A stretch of DNA of 41,439 nucleotides from Bryobacterales bacterium (GTDB lineage: Bacteria > Acidobacteriota > Terriglobia > Bryobacterales > Bryobacteraceae), in the NCBI GenBank assembly GCA_003166475.1, contig PMVV01000165.1, forward strand, positions 1,209 to 42,647. Direction: 5' to 3'. A model generated the notes under the pieces. The model was not told where the DNA came from. It made no database searches and saw only the letters and a list, made by a program, of their open reading frames with translations. The position numbers were made by a program, and so were the translations under genes. Shown piece after piece: positions 1 through 8,190 of this stretch. Within the stretch, counting starts at the first letter, position 1. Every line of letters starts with the position of its first letter.

Positions 1-90
1 CGCAGACGACAAACAACGATCGTCCGCGCCACGCCGGGCACCTGTACAGTTAGCGAGTTTAGCGGCTTAAATCCCTCAATCCTACCCCCC

Positions 91-120
91 TTGACAACGG
101 TCTTCAAGAATGAGTAACCT
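91..120 (+). promoter_or_regulatory. possible promoter of the first TonB-dependent receptor gene
   Basis: A perfect -35 hexamer TTGACA lies at 91-96 and is followed 18 bases later by a weak -10-like TAACCT at 115-120. The start codon at 166 has its own good ribosome binding site (GGAGGGG at 154-160). The first 90 bases of the window show no coding feature I can support. The -10 match is only 3 of 6, so this is tentative. Confidence 0.35.
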
Positions 121-165
121 AACGCGACGTGCGTCTTTACGGCGCACCATTCCGGAGGGGGAGAC

Positions 166-3100
166 ATGTTCAATCGAGTGCGACTCTGTGTGTCGCTATT
201 GTGCGTCGCAGCATGGGGAGTGGTTCACGGCCTGGCGCAGGTGCCGGTGGGATCCTTAAACGGCACGGCGCACGACCAGACGGGCGGTTTGATGCAGGGG
301 GCCACCGTAACGGTGACCAACAAGGATACGGGACGGGCGCGCCAGGTGGTGACGGCCGCCGACGGGTCTTTCCATGTGGCGCCCTTGCTCCCGGGAAGTT
401 ACAGCGTGAAATCCGAAGCGCCGGGATTCCGGACACTGCTCGATAACGCCACGGTGCAGGTGGGCAGGGTGACCACAATCGAGCTGGCCATGCAGGTGGG
501 CGCAGCCACCGAAGTGGTCAGCGTGCAAGGCGAAGCCGCTCAGATCGACTATGACAGTCACACTATAGGGGGCGTGATCACGCGCCAGGAAATCGAGAAC
601 CTGCCGCTCAACGGCCGCAGTTTCCTGAACCTGGCCATGCTGGAGCCGGGCGTGACCGTCTCGGCCAATAGTGTCGGCCAGTACAACCGGCTGTTCGATG
701 TGAATATCCTGGGCGCAGGTTCCGGCAACGGCTCGGTGCGCATCACCGTGGATGGCGCCACCATCTCCGACTCGGTGACCGGCGGCACGCAACAGAATTT
801 GTCGCAGGAAGTGGTGCAGGAGTTTCAGCTTTCCTCGACGAACATGGACCTTTCCAACGCCATTGGCGCCGGGGGCGCGATCAATATCGCGACGCGCGGC
901 GGCACCAACGATTTTCATGGCAGCCTATTCTTCTTCGACCGGGACCACGACTTCTCGGCGTATCCGTATCTGCAGCGCGATCCCAATGAGCCGGCCAGTC
1001 CGTTTTTTGCGCGGCGCCAGTCGGGTTTCGAAGTGGGCGGACCGATCAAGAAGGACAAGCTGTTTTTCTTTTCCGCCCTGGAGCATACCAACCAGGTGGG
1101 GGTCTACAGCTCCGTTCCGAGCGACCCGCTATTTCAACAGTTCTCTTCGTATGCCGCCAGTCCTTTCCACGAAAACGAGATCAACGAGCGGCTGGACTGG
1201 CTCATCAGCGCCAAGCACAGCGCCACTCTGCGCTATTCGCACGACGGCAACAACGGCTATGCCCCGCCCGGCGGCGGCGACCTGCCGTCGGACTGGGTGG
1301 TAAACAAGAACTGGGCGGATTCCGGGGTCTTCGCGCTCACCAGTACGTTGAGTCCCAGCATGACCAACGAATTCCGCTACTCCTACACCTACTGGTCGAA
1401 CTCCAACGAGCCACCCACGGCGGCCCAATGCCCTGCGCCCTGCCTGGGATTGGGAATGCCCAACTTCAGCCTCGTCGGCGTGTCTAACTTCACCATCGGG
1501 AATGCCACCAATGCCCCGCAAACCCGCGTCCTGCGGCGGCACATCTTCGCGGATAACATCAGCAAGACGAAAGGCACTCACTCCATGAAGTTTGGCGCTT
1601 ACTGGGAGTATCAGATAGGCGTCGGGACATACGCTTATGCGGCTCCCGCGGCGGCCGAGCTGTATTCACCGGAGATCGTGCAGTATTTCAATTCCCAGGT
1701 GCCGGCGCCGTTTCAAATCTCGATTCCTTCCTCGTTCAACACCATCAACGACATCCTGCAGCTTCCAGTGGCCGGATTTGAGATGGGCGTCGGCGACATC
1801 AACCAGCCGCCTTCGTATGACCATAGCGCCGCCGATCATGACAATACCATGCACTTCTACTGGCAGGATGCCTGGCGCGTGAAGCCCAAGTTCAGCCTGA
1901 ATTATGGGCTGGCGTGGACTTACGAAAGCAACGCGCTCAACTACGATCTGACCAAGCCCCAGTACCTGGCGCCCATCTTCGGCGCGGGCAATCTGGGGCA
2001 CGAACTGCACCAACCGCACAATTTCAGTCCCATGCTGGGCTTTGCCTGGACCGTGGGCAAGGACAACAAGACCGTGATACGCGGCGGCGCCGGCATTTAC
2101 TACGACACTATGAACCTGGAGATCCGACTGGAGGAGCGGGGCATGATCGGTCCGGCCGGCACTGGGAGGACCCTGCTGGGAGATAGCGTCTTCTTCCCGA
2201 CCATCTCGGCGCTATACGGCTTCAGTCAGTTGCCGGGGCCGCTGCAGCCGACAGCGCTCTCCAGCCAACCCACCACCTTCACCGGGGCCGATCTGAACCA
2301 ACTCGTCCCGGCGTTTTATGCCGGAGCCCAAGCCGAGCTTGGCCCTCCCGGCAACACCAGCCTGGCGGTTCGCAACATCAACATATTCAAGACTGGAACC
2401 GAACTGCTCGCCCAGAATTTCCGGCCGCCTTATTCCGAGCACGCCAGCATCGGAATCCAGCGCGAGGTGCGCACCGACTTGGTGGTCACCGCCGACTTCG
2501 TGTTCCGGCAATACCTGCACCAGATGATTCGCGACACGGACCTCAACCACTTCTACAGCGCGGCCGGACCTGTGATCCCGGCTTGCACCAGCGCGGCCCA
2601 AGCGTTGGACCCGGCCGCCGAATGCTCGACCGGCGTCATCCAGGCCATCGAAAGCGGCGCCCGTTCGCACTATAAGGGACTCCTGCTCAAAGCCAACAAG
2701 CGTTTCTCGCACCGCACCAGCGCGCAGTTGTCGTACGCATATTCCGACCAGGTCGGCTACAACGGCCTGGTGGACGACAACAACTGGCTGGCTTCCTGGG
2801 GGCCGCAAGCGGGCCACCAGATCCTGACCGGCTCCATGACCGTCGAACTGCCGTGGGGCATCACGGTTGCGGGCATCACCTCGTTCCAAAGCGTGGGGCC
2901 GATCGAGCCTTGCATATCGGGCGTGGATTTGAACGGCAACGGCGCGTACGCAGCGGGCGAAACCTGCGGGTCGCCGCTTCCGGGCATAGGCTACAACCAG
3001 CTCGGCATCAACGATGGAAAGGCCGCGCTGATTCAGGCAGTCAATGAGTTCAACCAGACCTACGCCGGGAAGACCACTACCACGGGCGTGATTCCGACTA

Positions 3101-3369
3101 TTGCGCTGCCATCGAACTTTTCGTTGCCGCGCAGCTTTAACTCGCAGGACATTCGCGTGACCAAAGTGTTCAAGCTGGGTACCGAGCGCGCCAAATTGTC
3201 CCTCATTGGCGAGTGTTTCAACGTTTTCAATATCGCCAACCTGGGCGGGTACAGCTACAATCTGGGTTCGTCCGGAGCCGGATTAGGAGTGCCGACCAGC
3301 GCCAGTTCGAACGTTTTCGGCTCGGGCGGACCGCGCGCGTTCCAGTTCGCCGGCCGGTTCTCGTTCTAA
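166..3369 (+). CDS. Oar-like TonB-dependent receptor with N-terminal carboxypeptidase-regulatory-like domain
   Basis: The product is a 1067-residue outer-membrane beta-barrel of the Oar-like TonB-dependent receptor type that is greatly expanded in Acidobacteriota; these are thought to import oligosaccharides or other large nutrients. A signal peptide covers about residues 1-25 (ending GLAQ). A Cna-B/CarboxypepD_reg-like domain follows at about 28-105 (SLNGTAHDQTGG, GSFHVAPLLPGSY). The plug region carries the family phrase IENLPLNGRSFLNL at about 140-155. The rest is barrel-like, rich in alternating aromatic residues, and ends in GRFSF with a terminal Phe, as expected for BAM-dependent barrels. 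The ATG at 166 is chosen because GGAGGGG precedes it by 5 bases. The gene is convergent with the permease operon at 3500-6456. A perfect 26-bp tandem duplication spans its stop codon. The substrate cannot be told from sequence. Confidence 0.93.
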   Translation: MFNRVRLCVSLLCVAAWGVVHGLAQVPVGSLNGTAHDQTGGLMQGATVTVTNKDTGRARQVVTAADGSFHVAPLLPGSYSVKSEAPGFRTLLDNATVQVGRVTTIELAMQVGAATEVVSVQGEAAQIDYDSHTIGGVITRQEIENLPLNGRSFLNLAMLEPGVTVSANSVGQYNRLFDVNILGAGSGNGSVRITVDGATISDSVTGGTQQNLSQEVVQEFQLSSTNMDLSNAIGAGGAINIATRGGTNDFHGSLFFFDRDHDFSAYPYLQRDPNEPASPFFARRQSGFEVGGPIKKDKLFFFSALEHTNQVGVYSSVPSDPLFQQFSSYAASPFHENEINERLDWLISAKHSATLRYSHDGNNGYAPPGGGDLPSDWVVNKNWADSGVFALTSTLSPSMTNEFRYSYTYWSNSNEPPTAAQCPAPCLGLGMPNFSLVGVSNFTIGNATNAPQTRVLRRHIFADNISKTKGTHSMKFGAYWEYQIGVGTYAYAAPAAAELYSPEIVQYFNSQVPAPFQISIPSSFNTINDILQLPVAGFEMGVGDINQPPSYDHSAADHDNTMHFYWQDAWRVKPKFSLNYGLAWTYESNALNYDLTKPQYLAPIFGAGNLGHELHQPHNFSPMLGFAWTVGKDNKTVIRGGAGIYYDTMNLEIRLEERGMIGPAGTGRTLLGDSVFFPTISALYGFSQLPGPLQPTALSSQPTTFTGADLNQLVPAFYAGAQAELGPPGNTSLAVRNINIFKTGTELLAQNFRPPYSEHASIGIQREVRTDLVVTADFVFRQYLHQMIRDTDLNHFYSAAGPVIPACTSAAQALDPAAECSTGVIQAIESGARSHYKGLLLKANKRFSHRTSAQLSYAYSDQVGYNGLVDDNNWLASWGPQAGHQILTGSMTVELPWGITVAGITSFQSVGPIEPCISGVDLNGNGAYAAGETCGSPLPGIGYNQLGINDGKAALIQAVNEFNQTYAGKTTTTGVIPTIALPSNFSLPRSFNSQDIRVTKVFKLGTERAKLSLIGECFNVFNIANLGGYSYNLGSSGAGLGVPTSASSNVFGSGGPRAFQFAGRFSF

Positions 3370-3403
3370 GTTTGGAGGGCCGGTTCTCGTTCTAAGTTTG
3401 GAG
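3352..3403. repeat. perfect 26-bp tandem duplication across a stop codon
   Basis: Bases 3352-3377 and 3378-3403 are identical. The unit contains the last codons of the receptor (…GRFSF), its TAA stop (3367-3369) and the following TTTGGAG. The second copy is therefore untranslated and the protein end is unchanged. The identity suggests a recent slippage event. Confidence 0.9.
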
Positions 3404-3480
3404 GGCGGGCAATCCTGCCCGCAGCCCGCTTTCAGCCGGCTTCTGGCCGACGTGGATCTTTCTGCAAGACTGGCCGCAGG
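3404..3480. repeat. intergenic hairpin repeats between convergent genes
   Basis: GCGGGCA (3405-3411) and TGCCCGC (3416-3422) form a 7-bp stem with a 4-base loop. A second short hairpin AGGAGTGGACTCCT follows near 3476-3489. The style matches the dispersed 'CAGG…CCTG' family seen elsewhere in this window. Lying between two convergent genes, it could act as a two-way transcription end, but there is no clear T-run. Confidence 0.5.
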
Positions 3481-3499
3481 AGTGGACTCCTGCCCTACG

Positions 3500-6100
3500 T
3501 CACTCAGAGCGGATCGCCGTAATTGGGTCGATCCGCACCGCACGCAGCGCCGGCAGAAGACTGCCCAGCACGGTCATCAGCAAACAAAGTCCGATGGCGC
3601 TCGCGAAAGTGACTGCGTCGCCCGGCTTCACACCCGCCAGTAGCCCTTCCATCGCCCGGCCCGCGGCGTAGGCCAGCGCGATGCCCGGCAGCACGCCGGC
3701 GCCCGCCAGCAAAGCGCCCTGCCGCACGATCATCCCCACGATCCCGCCCGGCCGCGCGCCCAGCGCGATGCGCACACCGATCTCCTGCGTCCGCCGCGAC
3801 ACGGCAAACGACAGCAATCCGTGAATGCCCACGCCCGCCAGCAGAAACGCGATCGCCGCGAAGGCCCCCAGCACGCGCACCTGCGCCGCACGCGACGCGG
3901 TCTGCTCCTCCACGATATCCGCCATCGTGCGCACATCCGAGACCGGCTGCTCGGCATCCGCGCTGCGAATAATCCGGCGCACGGCCGGCAGCAGTGTCCC
4001 CGGCCCGGAGGCGGAATGAATCACCAGGTCCTTCGGCGCATAACCTATTACCCACCCATCCTGCACCTGGCGGTACGGAAGGTAGGCCTGCGGTTCGCTG
4101 TTCCGCTCCAGCCCACGGACGCGAATATCGCCAACCACGCCCACTATCATCCGGTCGTGAAACGCCATCATGAAATGGCGGCCAAGCGGATCCTGGTCCG
4201 GCCAATAGCGGCGCACAAAGGATTCGCTGACCACGGCCGCGAACGGCGCATCCAGGGTATCCGATTCGGCGACGTCGCGCCCGCGGTGGAAAGGAATCCC
4301 CATGGTGGCGAAGAACCCCGGCGTGACGAACCGCAGGCTGGCTTGATGCCCCCCGGATCGCTGCACTTCAACTGCTTTGCCATCCACGGTGATTGGCCAG
4401 ATCCCGCCGCGCATTACCATTGGCAGAAAGCTGATATACGCAGCGCTTGAAACTCCCGGCAGAGCCCGCACCGCGGAGAGCACATGCGTGTAGAACCCAG
4501 CCCGGCGCACCGTTTCGTAGTACTTCGGCATCGGCAGCGCCGTCCGCAGAGTCAGCACGCCTTCCGTGCGAAAGCCGGGATCGGTGGCTTCGATCCGCCA
4601 TAGCGCGCGCACCAGCAAACCCGCGGAGACCAGCAAAACCACCGAAGCCGCGACCTCCGCGACCACCAGGGTGGAGCGCAAGCGTTCCTTGCGCCCCCCG
4701 CCTGCGCGCGCTCCTTCCCGCAGCGCGGTGAAATCGGATTGACGGCAGGCTCGCACGGCCGGGAGCACGCCGAACGCGATCCCTGTCAGGCCGGAGATCA
4801 CACCAGCGAAGATCAGCACGCGCAAATCGATGGATGGCGACTGTGCGATGGGCAGCGAAGCGGGCACCAGCCTGGCGAGCAACGGCACGGCGGCGGCCGC
4901 CACCAGCACGCCCAGCGCGCCTCCCGCCAGCGCCAGCACCAGGCTCTCGGTCACCAACTGGCGCACCAGGCGTTCGCGTCCCGCGCCCATGGCGGCGCGC
5001 ACGGCCAACTCTCTCTGGCGGGCCAGCCCGCGCGCCAGCAGCAGATTCGCCAGATTGGCGCAGGCGATCAGCAGCACACAAATCGCCGCGCCGCTCAGCG
5101 CCAGCAGCAGCAGGCGCGATTGCTGGGACATCTCGTCGCGCAGCAGGTTGACCGAAGCCGAGGTCTCGCGATTTTCTTTCGGAAACTGCCGCTCCAGTTG
5201 AGCCGCCACTACCCCCATTTCCGCGCGGGCCTGCGCCAGCGAAACGCCCGGCTTCAAGCGCGCCACGACATTGAGGTAGTTATTGTTGCGGTCCCGGAAA
5301 TCGTCGCTATGCTCCTGGAATCGCATGGGCGTCCATAGCTCGGCGCTGCGGCTCGGAAAATGGAAATCGCGCGGCATGACGCCGATGATTTCAAACGCCT
5401 CGTTGTCCAGATTCACGCGCCGCCCGATCACACCGGGGTCGCCGCCGAATACCGCCTGCCACAACTGGTAGCTCAGCAGCAGCGTTCCGGGGGCGCCTTC
5501 GCGGTCCTGGGCGGCGGTGAACAGACGCCCCATCGCAGGCTGGACGCCCAGCAGAGGAAACAGATCGGCGGTGATGGCCGCCCCTTCGAGCCGCTCCGGG
5601 TCGCCCTGTCCCACCAGGTTCACCGAAGTATCCCAGAAAGCGCCCATGCCCTCGAAGGACTTGCTCATGTGTTTCCAGTCGACGTAATTGGCGGGCGACA
5701 GCTCCATCTGCGAGTAGCCGGACTCCTTCTCCCAGAGCTTTACCAGGCGGTCCGGCGCGAAAAACGGCAGCGGCCGGATGAGCACGAAATCGGTTACCGA
5801 GAATGCCGCCGTGTTTGCGCCGACACCCAGCGCCAGCACCAGAATCGCGGTGAGCGCGAATCCGGGCGAGCGGGCCAGGGTGCGCGCCGTGTAACGGAGA
5901 TCCTGCCGGAGAATGTCCCAGTGCACAGCCGCGGCATTGAAAAGAACCTCGAAGACGGTTGCGATCCACAGAACGGCCACCGCCGGCGGGCCCGCGGCGT
6001 CGCGCCTGCGTCGCGCCCAGATGGCGCGCATATCGTCGCCGTACTCCGCGCGGAAGGACGCCGGATAGAGCCTCAGAAGCAGATCGTAGAAGCGGATCAT
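3500..6100 (-). CDS. ADOP-type MacB/FtsX ABC transporter permease
   Basis: The 866-residue membrane protein belongs to the 'acidobacterial duplicated orphan permease' group. It has a short N-terminal prefix domain (LLLRLYPASFRAEYGDDM, about 7-24), then two MacB-like halves: a periplasmic MacB_PCD domain (about 85-310) with an FtsX permease domain (about 335-460), then a second periplasmic domain and a C-terminal FtsX domain (about 745-860). Such proteins carry no ATPase and none is encoded next to it, hence 'orphan'; the transported compound is unknown. The ATG at 6098-6100 overlaps the stop of the upstream padR gene in an ATGA arrangement, so the two are co-transcribed and probably translationally coupled. 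PadR-ADOP pairs are typical of Acidobacteriota, and PadR presumably represses the operon. Confidence 0.92.
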   Translation of the reverse strand: MIRFYDLLLRLYPASFRAEYGDDMRAIWARRRRDAAGPPAVAVLWIATVFEVLFNAAAVHWDILRQDLRYTARTLARSPGFALTAILVLALGVGANTAAFSVTDFVLIRPLPFFAPDRLVKLWEKESGYSQMELSPANYVDWKHMSKSFEGMGAFWDTSVNLVGQGDPERLEGAAITADLFPLLGVQPAMGRLFTAAQDREGAPGTLLLSYQLWQAVFGGDPGVIGRRVNLDNEAFEIIGVMPRDFHFPSRSAELWTPMRFQEHSDDFRDRNNNYLNVVARLKPGVSLAQARAEMGVVAAQLERQFPKENRETSASVNLLRDEMSQQSRLLLLALSGAAICVLLIACANLANLLLARGLARQRELAVRAAMGAGRERLVRQLVTESLVLALAGGALGVLVAAAAVPLLARLVPASLPIAQSPSIDLRVLIFAGVISGLTGIAFGVLPAVRACRQSDFTALREGARAGGGRKERLRSTLVVAEVAASVVLLVSAGLLVRALWRIEATDPGFRTEGVLTLRTALPMPKYYETVRRAGFYTHVLSAVRALPGVSSAAYISFLPMVMRGGIWPITVDGKAVEVQRSGGHQASLRFVTPGFFATMGIPFHRGRDVAESDTLDAPFAAVVSESFVRRYWPDQDPLGRHFMMAFHDRMIVGVVGDIRVRGLERNSEPQAYLPYRQVQDGWVIGYAPKDLVIHSASGPGTLLPAVRRIIRSADAEQPVSDVRTMADIVEEQTASRAAQVRVLGAFAAIAFLLAGVGIHGLLSFAVSRRTQEIGVRIALGARPGGIVGMIVRQGALLAGAGVLPGIALAYAAGRAMEGLLAGVKPGDAVTFASAIGLCLLMTVLGSLLPALRAVRIDPITAIRSE

Positions 6101-6456
6101 GCCGTCCCCGCCGCGAATCCGCGATCGCGCGCCATCTTGACCAGCAGCGTGAGCCGGCGAGCCTCGGCCCGCGCCACGGCGGCGCCGAACGGCGTAATCC
6201 GGTAATACCGGCGGCGCTCGTCATCCAGTTCCGGAGCGGGGCGATCCTGAGTTTCGACGACCAATCCTTGTTCGAGCATTCGCTGAATCGAGCGGTAAAG
6301 CGTCCCGGCGCTCAGCTTCAGTTCGCCCGCCGTGCGCGCGGCCACGTCCTGAATGATGGCGTAGCCGTGCCGGTCATCGACGGCCACGGCGAGCAGAATG
6401 TGGAAAGTTGCCGGAGGGAGGGGAAGCAGCGCCTCCGGCCCCGGAGTGTCTGTCAT
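6097..6456 (-). CDS. PadR-family transcriptional regulator
   Basis: This is a 119-residue winged-helix repressor of the small PadR type. Characteristic segments are LPPATFHILLAVAVDDRHGYAI (about 15-36), the recognition region LKLSAGTLYRSIQRMLEQGLV (about 48-68) and the wing YYRITPFG (about 87-94). PadR proteins bind inverted repeats over their own promoter as dimers. The gene is first in an operon with the ADOP permease, overlapping it by 4 bases. Its promoter is a consensus match ending 6 bases before the ATG, so the mRNA is predicted to be leaderless, and a TATAGCC/GGCTATA inverted repeat overlaps that promoter. There is no Shine-Dalgarno sequence, consistent with a leaderless start. The effector is unknown. 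Confidence 0.9.
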   Translation of the reverse strand: MTDTPGPEALLPLPPATFHILLAVAVDDRHGYAIIQDVAARTAGELKLSAGTLYRSIQRMLEQGLVVETQDRPAPELDDERRRYYRITPFGAAVARAEARRLTLLVKMARDRGFAAGTA

Positions 6457-6462
6457 GGGTTG

Positions 6463-6498
6463 ATTATAGCCGGACTGGATATATTGTCAATGGCTATA
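6463..6498 (-). promoter_or_regulatory. consensus promoter and inverted-repeat operator of padR, leaderless
   Basis: Read on the minus strand there is TTGACA (6490-6485), a 16-base spacer and TATAAT (6468-6463): both hexamers match the consensus perfectly. Only 6 bases (6462-6457) separate the -10 from the padR ATG at 6456, so transcription should begin at or next to the A of the start codon. An inverted repeat with arms TATAGCC (6465-6471) and GGCTATA (6492-6498), 20 bases apart, overlaps the -10 and the upstream edge of the -35. It is a natural candidate PadR operator for autoregulation. Confidence 0.75.
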
Positions 6499-6663
6499 GT
6501 GCGCGTGGCGCCGCCTGCCTCGCCGGGACCCCACAAGCCTTTTGAGAGTATCTCCCGCGTAAACCCACTACCCGTTTTACAAATGGTCGATAAAGGCGGC
6601 TTGGCTTTCGGTTAAAATTACAGACGCGTAGTGTGGCAGATTCCAATTCCGGAGCGCGTCATC

Positions 6664-7386
6664 ATGCTGGAAGCTTGCGCCTTGAGCGACAAAGGCTGCG
6701 TCAGGACAAATAACGAGGATTATTCCCGGATCGATCCGGAGATGGGATTGTACGTGCTGGCGGACGGCATGGGCGGCGCCAAAGCGGGCGAGCGCGCCTC
6801 GCGACTGGCTGTCGATACCGTTTCCGAAAGCATACTGAATGCCCAGAACAGGGATTCGCAGGCGCTGCTGGTGGCTGTCGAGGAAGCCAACCGGCGCGTG
6901 CTGAATGCGGCTGCGAACGACCCCGAACTGGAGGGCATGGGCACCACGCTGGTGGCCGCGCTGGAGGTGGGCGATGAGCTGCTGATCGCCAGCGTGGGCG
7001 ACAGCCGCGCGTATTTATTGGACCACAGCGGCTTCCGCGCGATCACGGAAGACCAGAGTTGGGTTAACGAAGTGGGCCGGCCGCTGGGCCTTAACGAGGA
7101 GATTCTGCGCACGCATCCGATGCGGCATGTTTTGACTATGGCCATCGGGGCGGGCGTGGCGCTGGAGATTAATTATTATCACGACATCCGCCTGCAACCC
7201 GGCGATCTGTTGCTGATGTGCAGCGACGGGCTGCATGGCGTGGTGGAGGAACAGCGCATCGTGGCCATTCTGCGGGGCGGTGCGCCGAACCAGCCGCTGG
7301 AAGAGAAGTGCCGCGAGCTGATCGAAGCCGCGCGCGGCGCCGGCGGTCCGGACAATATTACCGCGGTGCTGCTGCGGGCCGCGTAG
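6664..7386 (+). CDS. PP2C-family serine/threonine protein phosphatase
   Basis: The 240-residue soluble enzyme removes phosphate from Ser/Thr residues using two metal ions and usually opposes Hanks-type kinases. The PP2C motifs are present in order: NEDY near the N-terminus, LADGMGGAKAGERAS (about 32-46), GMGTTLVAA (about 90-98), ASVGDSRAYLL (about 106-116), SDGLHG (about 181-186) and GPDNITAVLL near the end (about 226-235). These supply the metal-binding aspartates. The ATG at 6664 is chosen over an in-frame GTG at 6631 because GGAG lies about 10 bases upstream and the family usually begins a few residues before a 'DKGCVRTNNED'-like motif. No kinase gene is adjacent. A hairpin repeat starts directly after its TAG stop. 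Confidence 0.93.
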   Translation: MLEACALSDKGCVRTNNEDYSRIDPEMGLYVLADGMGGAKAGERASRLAVDTVSESILNAQNRDSQALLVAVEEANRRVLNAAANDPELEGMGTTLVAALEVGDELLIASVGDSRAYLLDHSGFRAITEDQSWVNEVGRPLGLNEEILRTHPMRHVLTMAIGAGVALEINYYHDIRLQPGDLLLMCSDGLHGVVEEQRIVAILRGGAPNQPLEEKCRELIEAARGAGGPDNITAVLLRAA

Positions 7387-7411
7387 GGTGGCACAGGCTT
7401 CAGCCTGTGAT
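7387..7411 (+). repeat. stop-codon-adjacent hairpin repeat, copy 1
   Basis: CACAGGCT (7392-7399) and AGCCTGTG (7402-7409) form a perfect 8-bp stem with a 2-base loop. The element begins GGTGGCAC immediately after the TAG stop of the phosphatase gene. The same 25 bases occur on the opposite strand at 38688-38711, again directly after a stop codon, and a variant lies at 36791-36815. It may act as a terminator-like or mRNA-stabilising structure. Confidence 0.85.
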
Positions 7412-7455
7412 TCGCCGCCCGATTCGGCCCCGCGCCCCGCCAGATCGGGTCTTAT

Positions 7456-8190
7456 ATGAATGCGTTTCTTGCAAGGGCGCTGGTTGCAACGTTTCCTTGT
7501 GTGGCGATGGCTCAGGTCGCCGTTCTGCAAATCAAGGTTCTAGAGGGCGAAGGCGCCGTGCATCCGGCCGGCGCGCGCATCGCACATCCCCTCACGGTGG
7601 AAGTGACGGACGAGACCGGACGGCCGGTGGCCGGGGCCGCGGTCAGCTTTCAGCTTCCGCCCGAAGGTCCCAGCGGTCTGTTCTCGAACGGATTGCGCAC
7701 CGACCTGATCCTCACCGATGCGGCCGGCCGCGCCTCCATTCACTCGGTGCAGTTGAACCGGACCGGCGGGCAGTTTCGCATCCGGATTACCGCGGTGAAG
7801 GAGCAGGCTCGCGCGGGCGCGGTTTCCACTCAGTTCATCGGCGAGAACCGCAGTGGGGCGCCGGCGAATACCGCCAAGGCGGGTCCAGCCGCGCCACCAC
7901 GGACTCCGGCTCAGGCTCCGCAGACGGTGCCGCAGACCATGCCGAAATCCGGCGAGATCACGCAGACGACGCCGGCGCAGGGGACGGCCAAATCCGGCGA
8001 GATCACGCCGACCACTACCAAGATGGGGTCCGGGAGCCATAAGAAATGGATCGTGCTGGCGGCCATCGTCGCAGCCGGCGCGGGCGCGGCGTTTGCGGGC
8101 GTAAGCCGCGCCAGTTCGGCGTCGAAGTCGACAGTTTCGAGTTCGGTGGTCAGCATCGGCACGCCCACCGTCACGATAGGCAACCCATGA
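7456..8190 (+). CDS. secreted/membrane protein with Ig-like (Big-1 type) domain
   Basis: I recognise no specific function. The 244-residue product has a signal peptide (about 1-19, ending VAMA), then an Ig-like fold resembling bacterial Big-1 domains (about 22-120; PLTVEVTDETGRPVAGAAVSF, LTDAAGRASI). A Pro/Thr/Ala-rich linker (about 130-190) contains a repeated KSGEIT segment from two identical stretches 45 bases apart (7945 and 7990). A hydrophobic segment WIVLAAIVAAGAGAAFAGV follows at about 197-215, with a Ser-rich C-terminal tail. It is probably anchored in the membrane with an exported Ig domain. Its stop overlaps the start of the next gene (ATGA), so the two are likely made together. 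The start at 7456 gives a proper signal peptide, although no strong ribosome binding site is visible. Confidence 0.8.
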   Translation: MNAFLARALVATFPCVAMAQVAVLQIKVLEGEGAVHPAGARIAHPLTVEVTDETGRPVAGAAVSFQLPPEGPSGLFSNGLRTDLILTDAAGRASIHSVQLNRTGGQFRIRITAVKEQARAGAVSTQFIGENRSGAPANTAKAGPAAPPRTPAQAPQTVPQTMPKSGEITQTTPAQGTAKSGEITPTTTKMGSGSHKKWIVLAAIVAAGAGAAFAGVSRASSASKSTVSSSVVSIGTPTVTIGNP

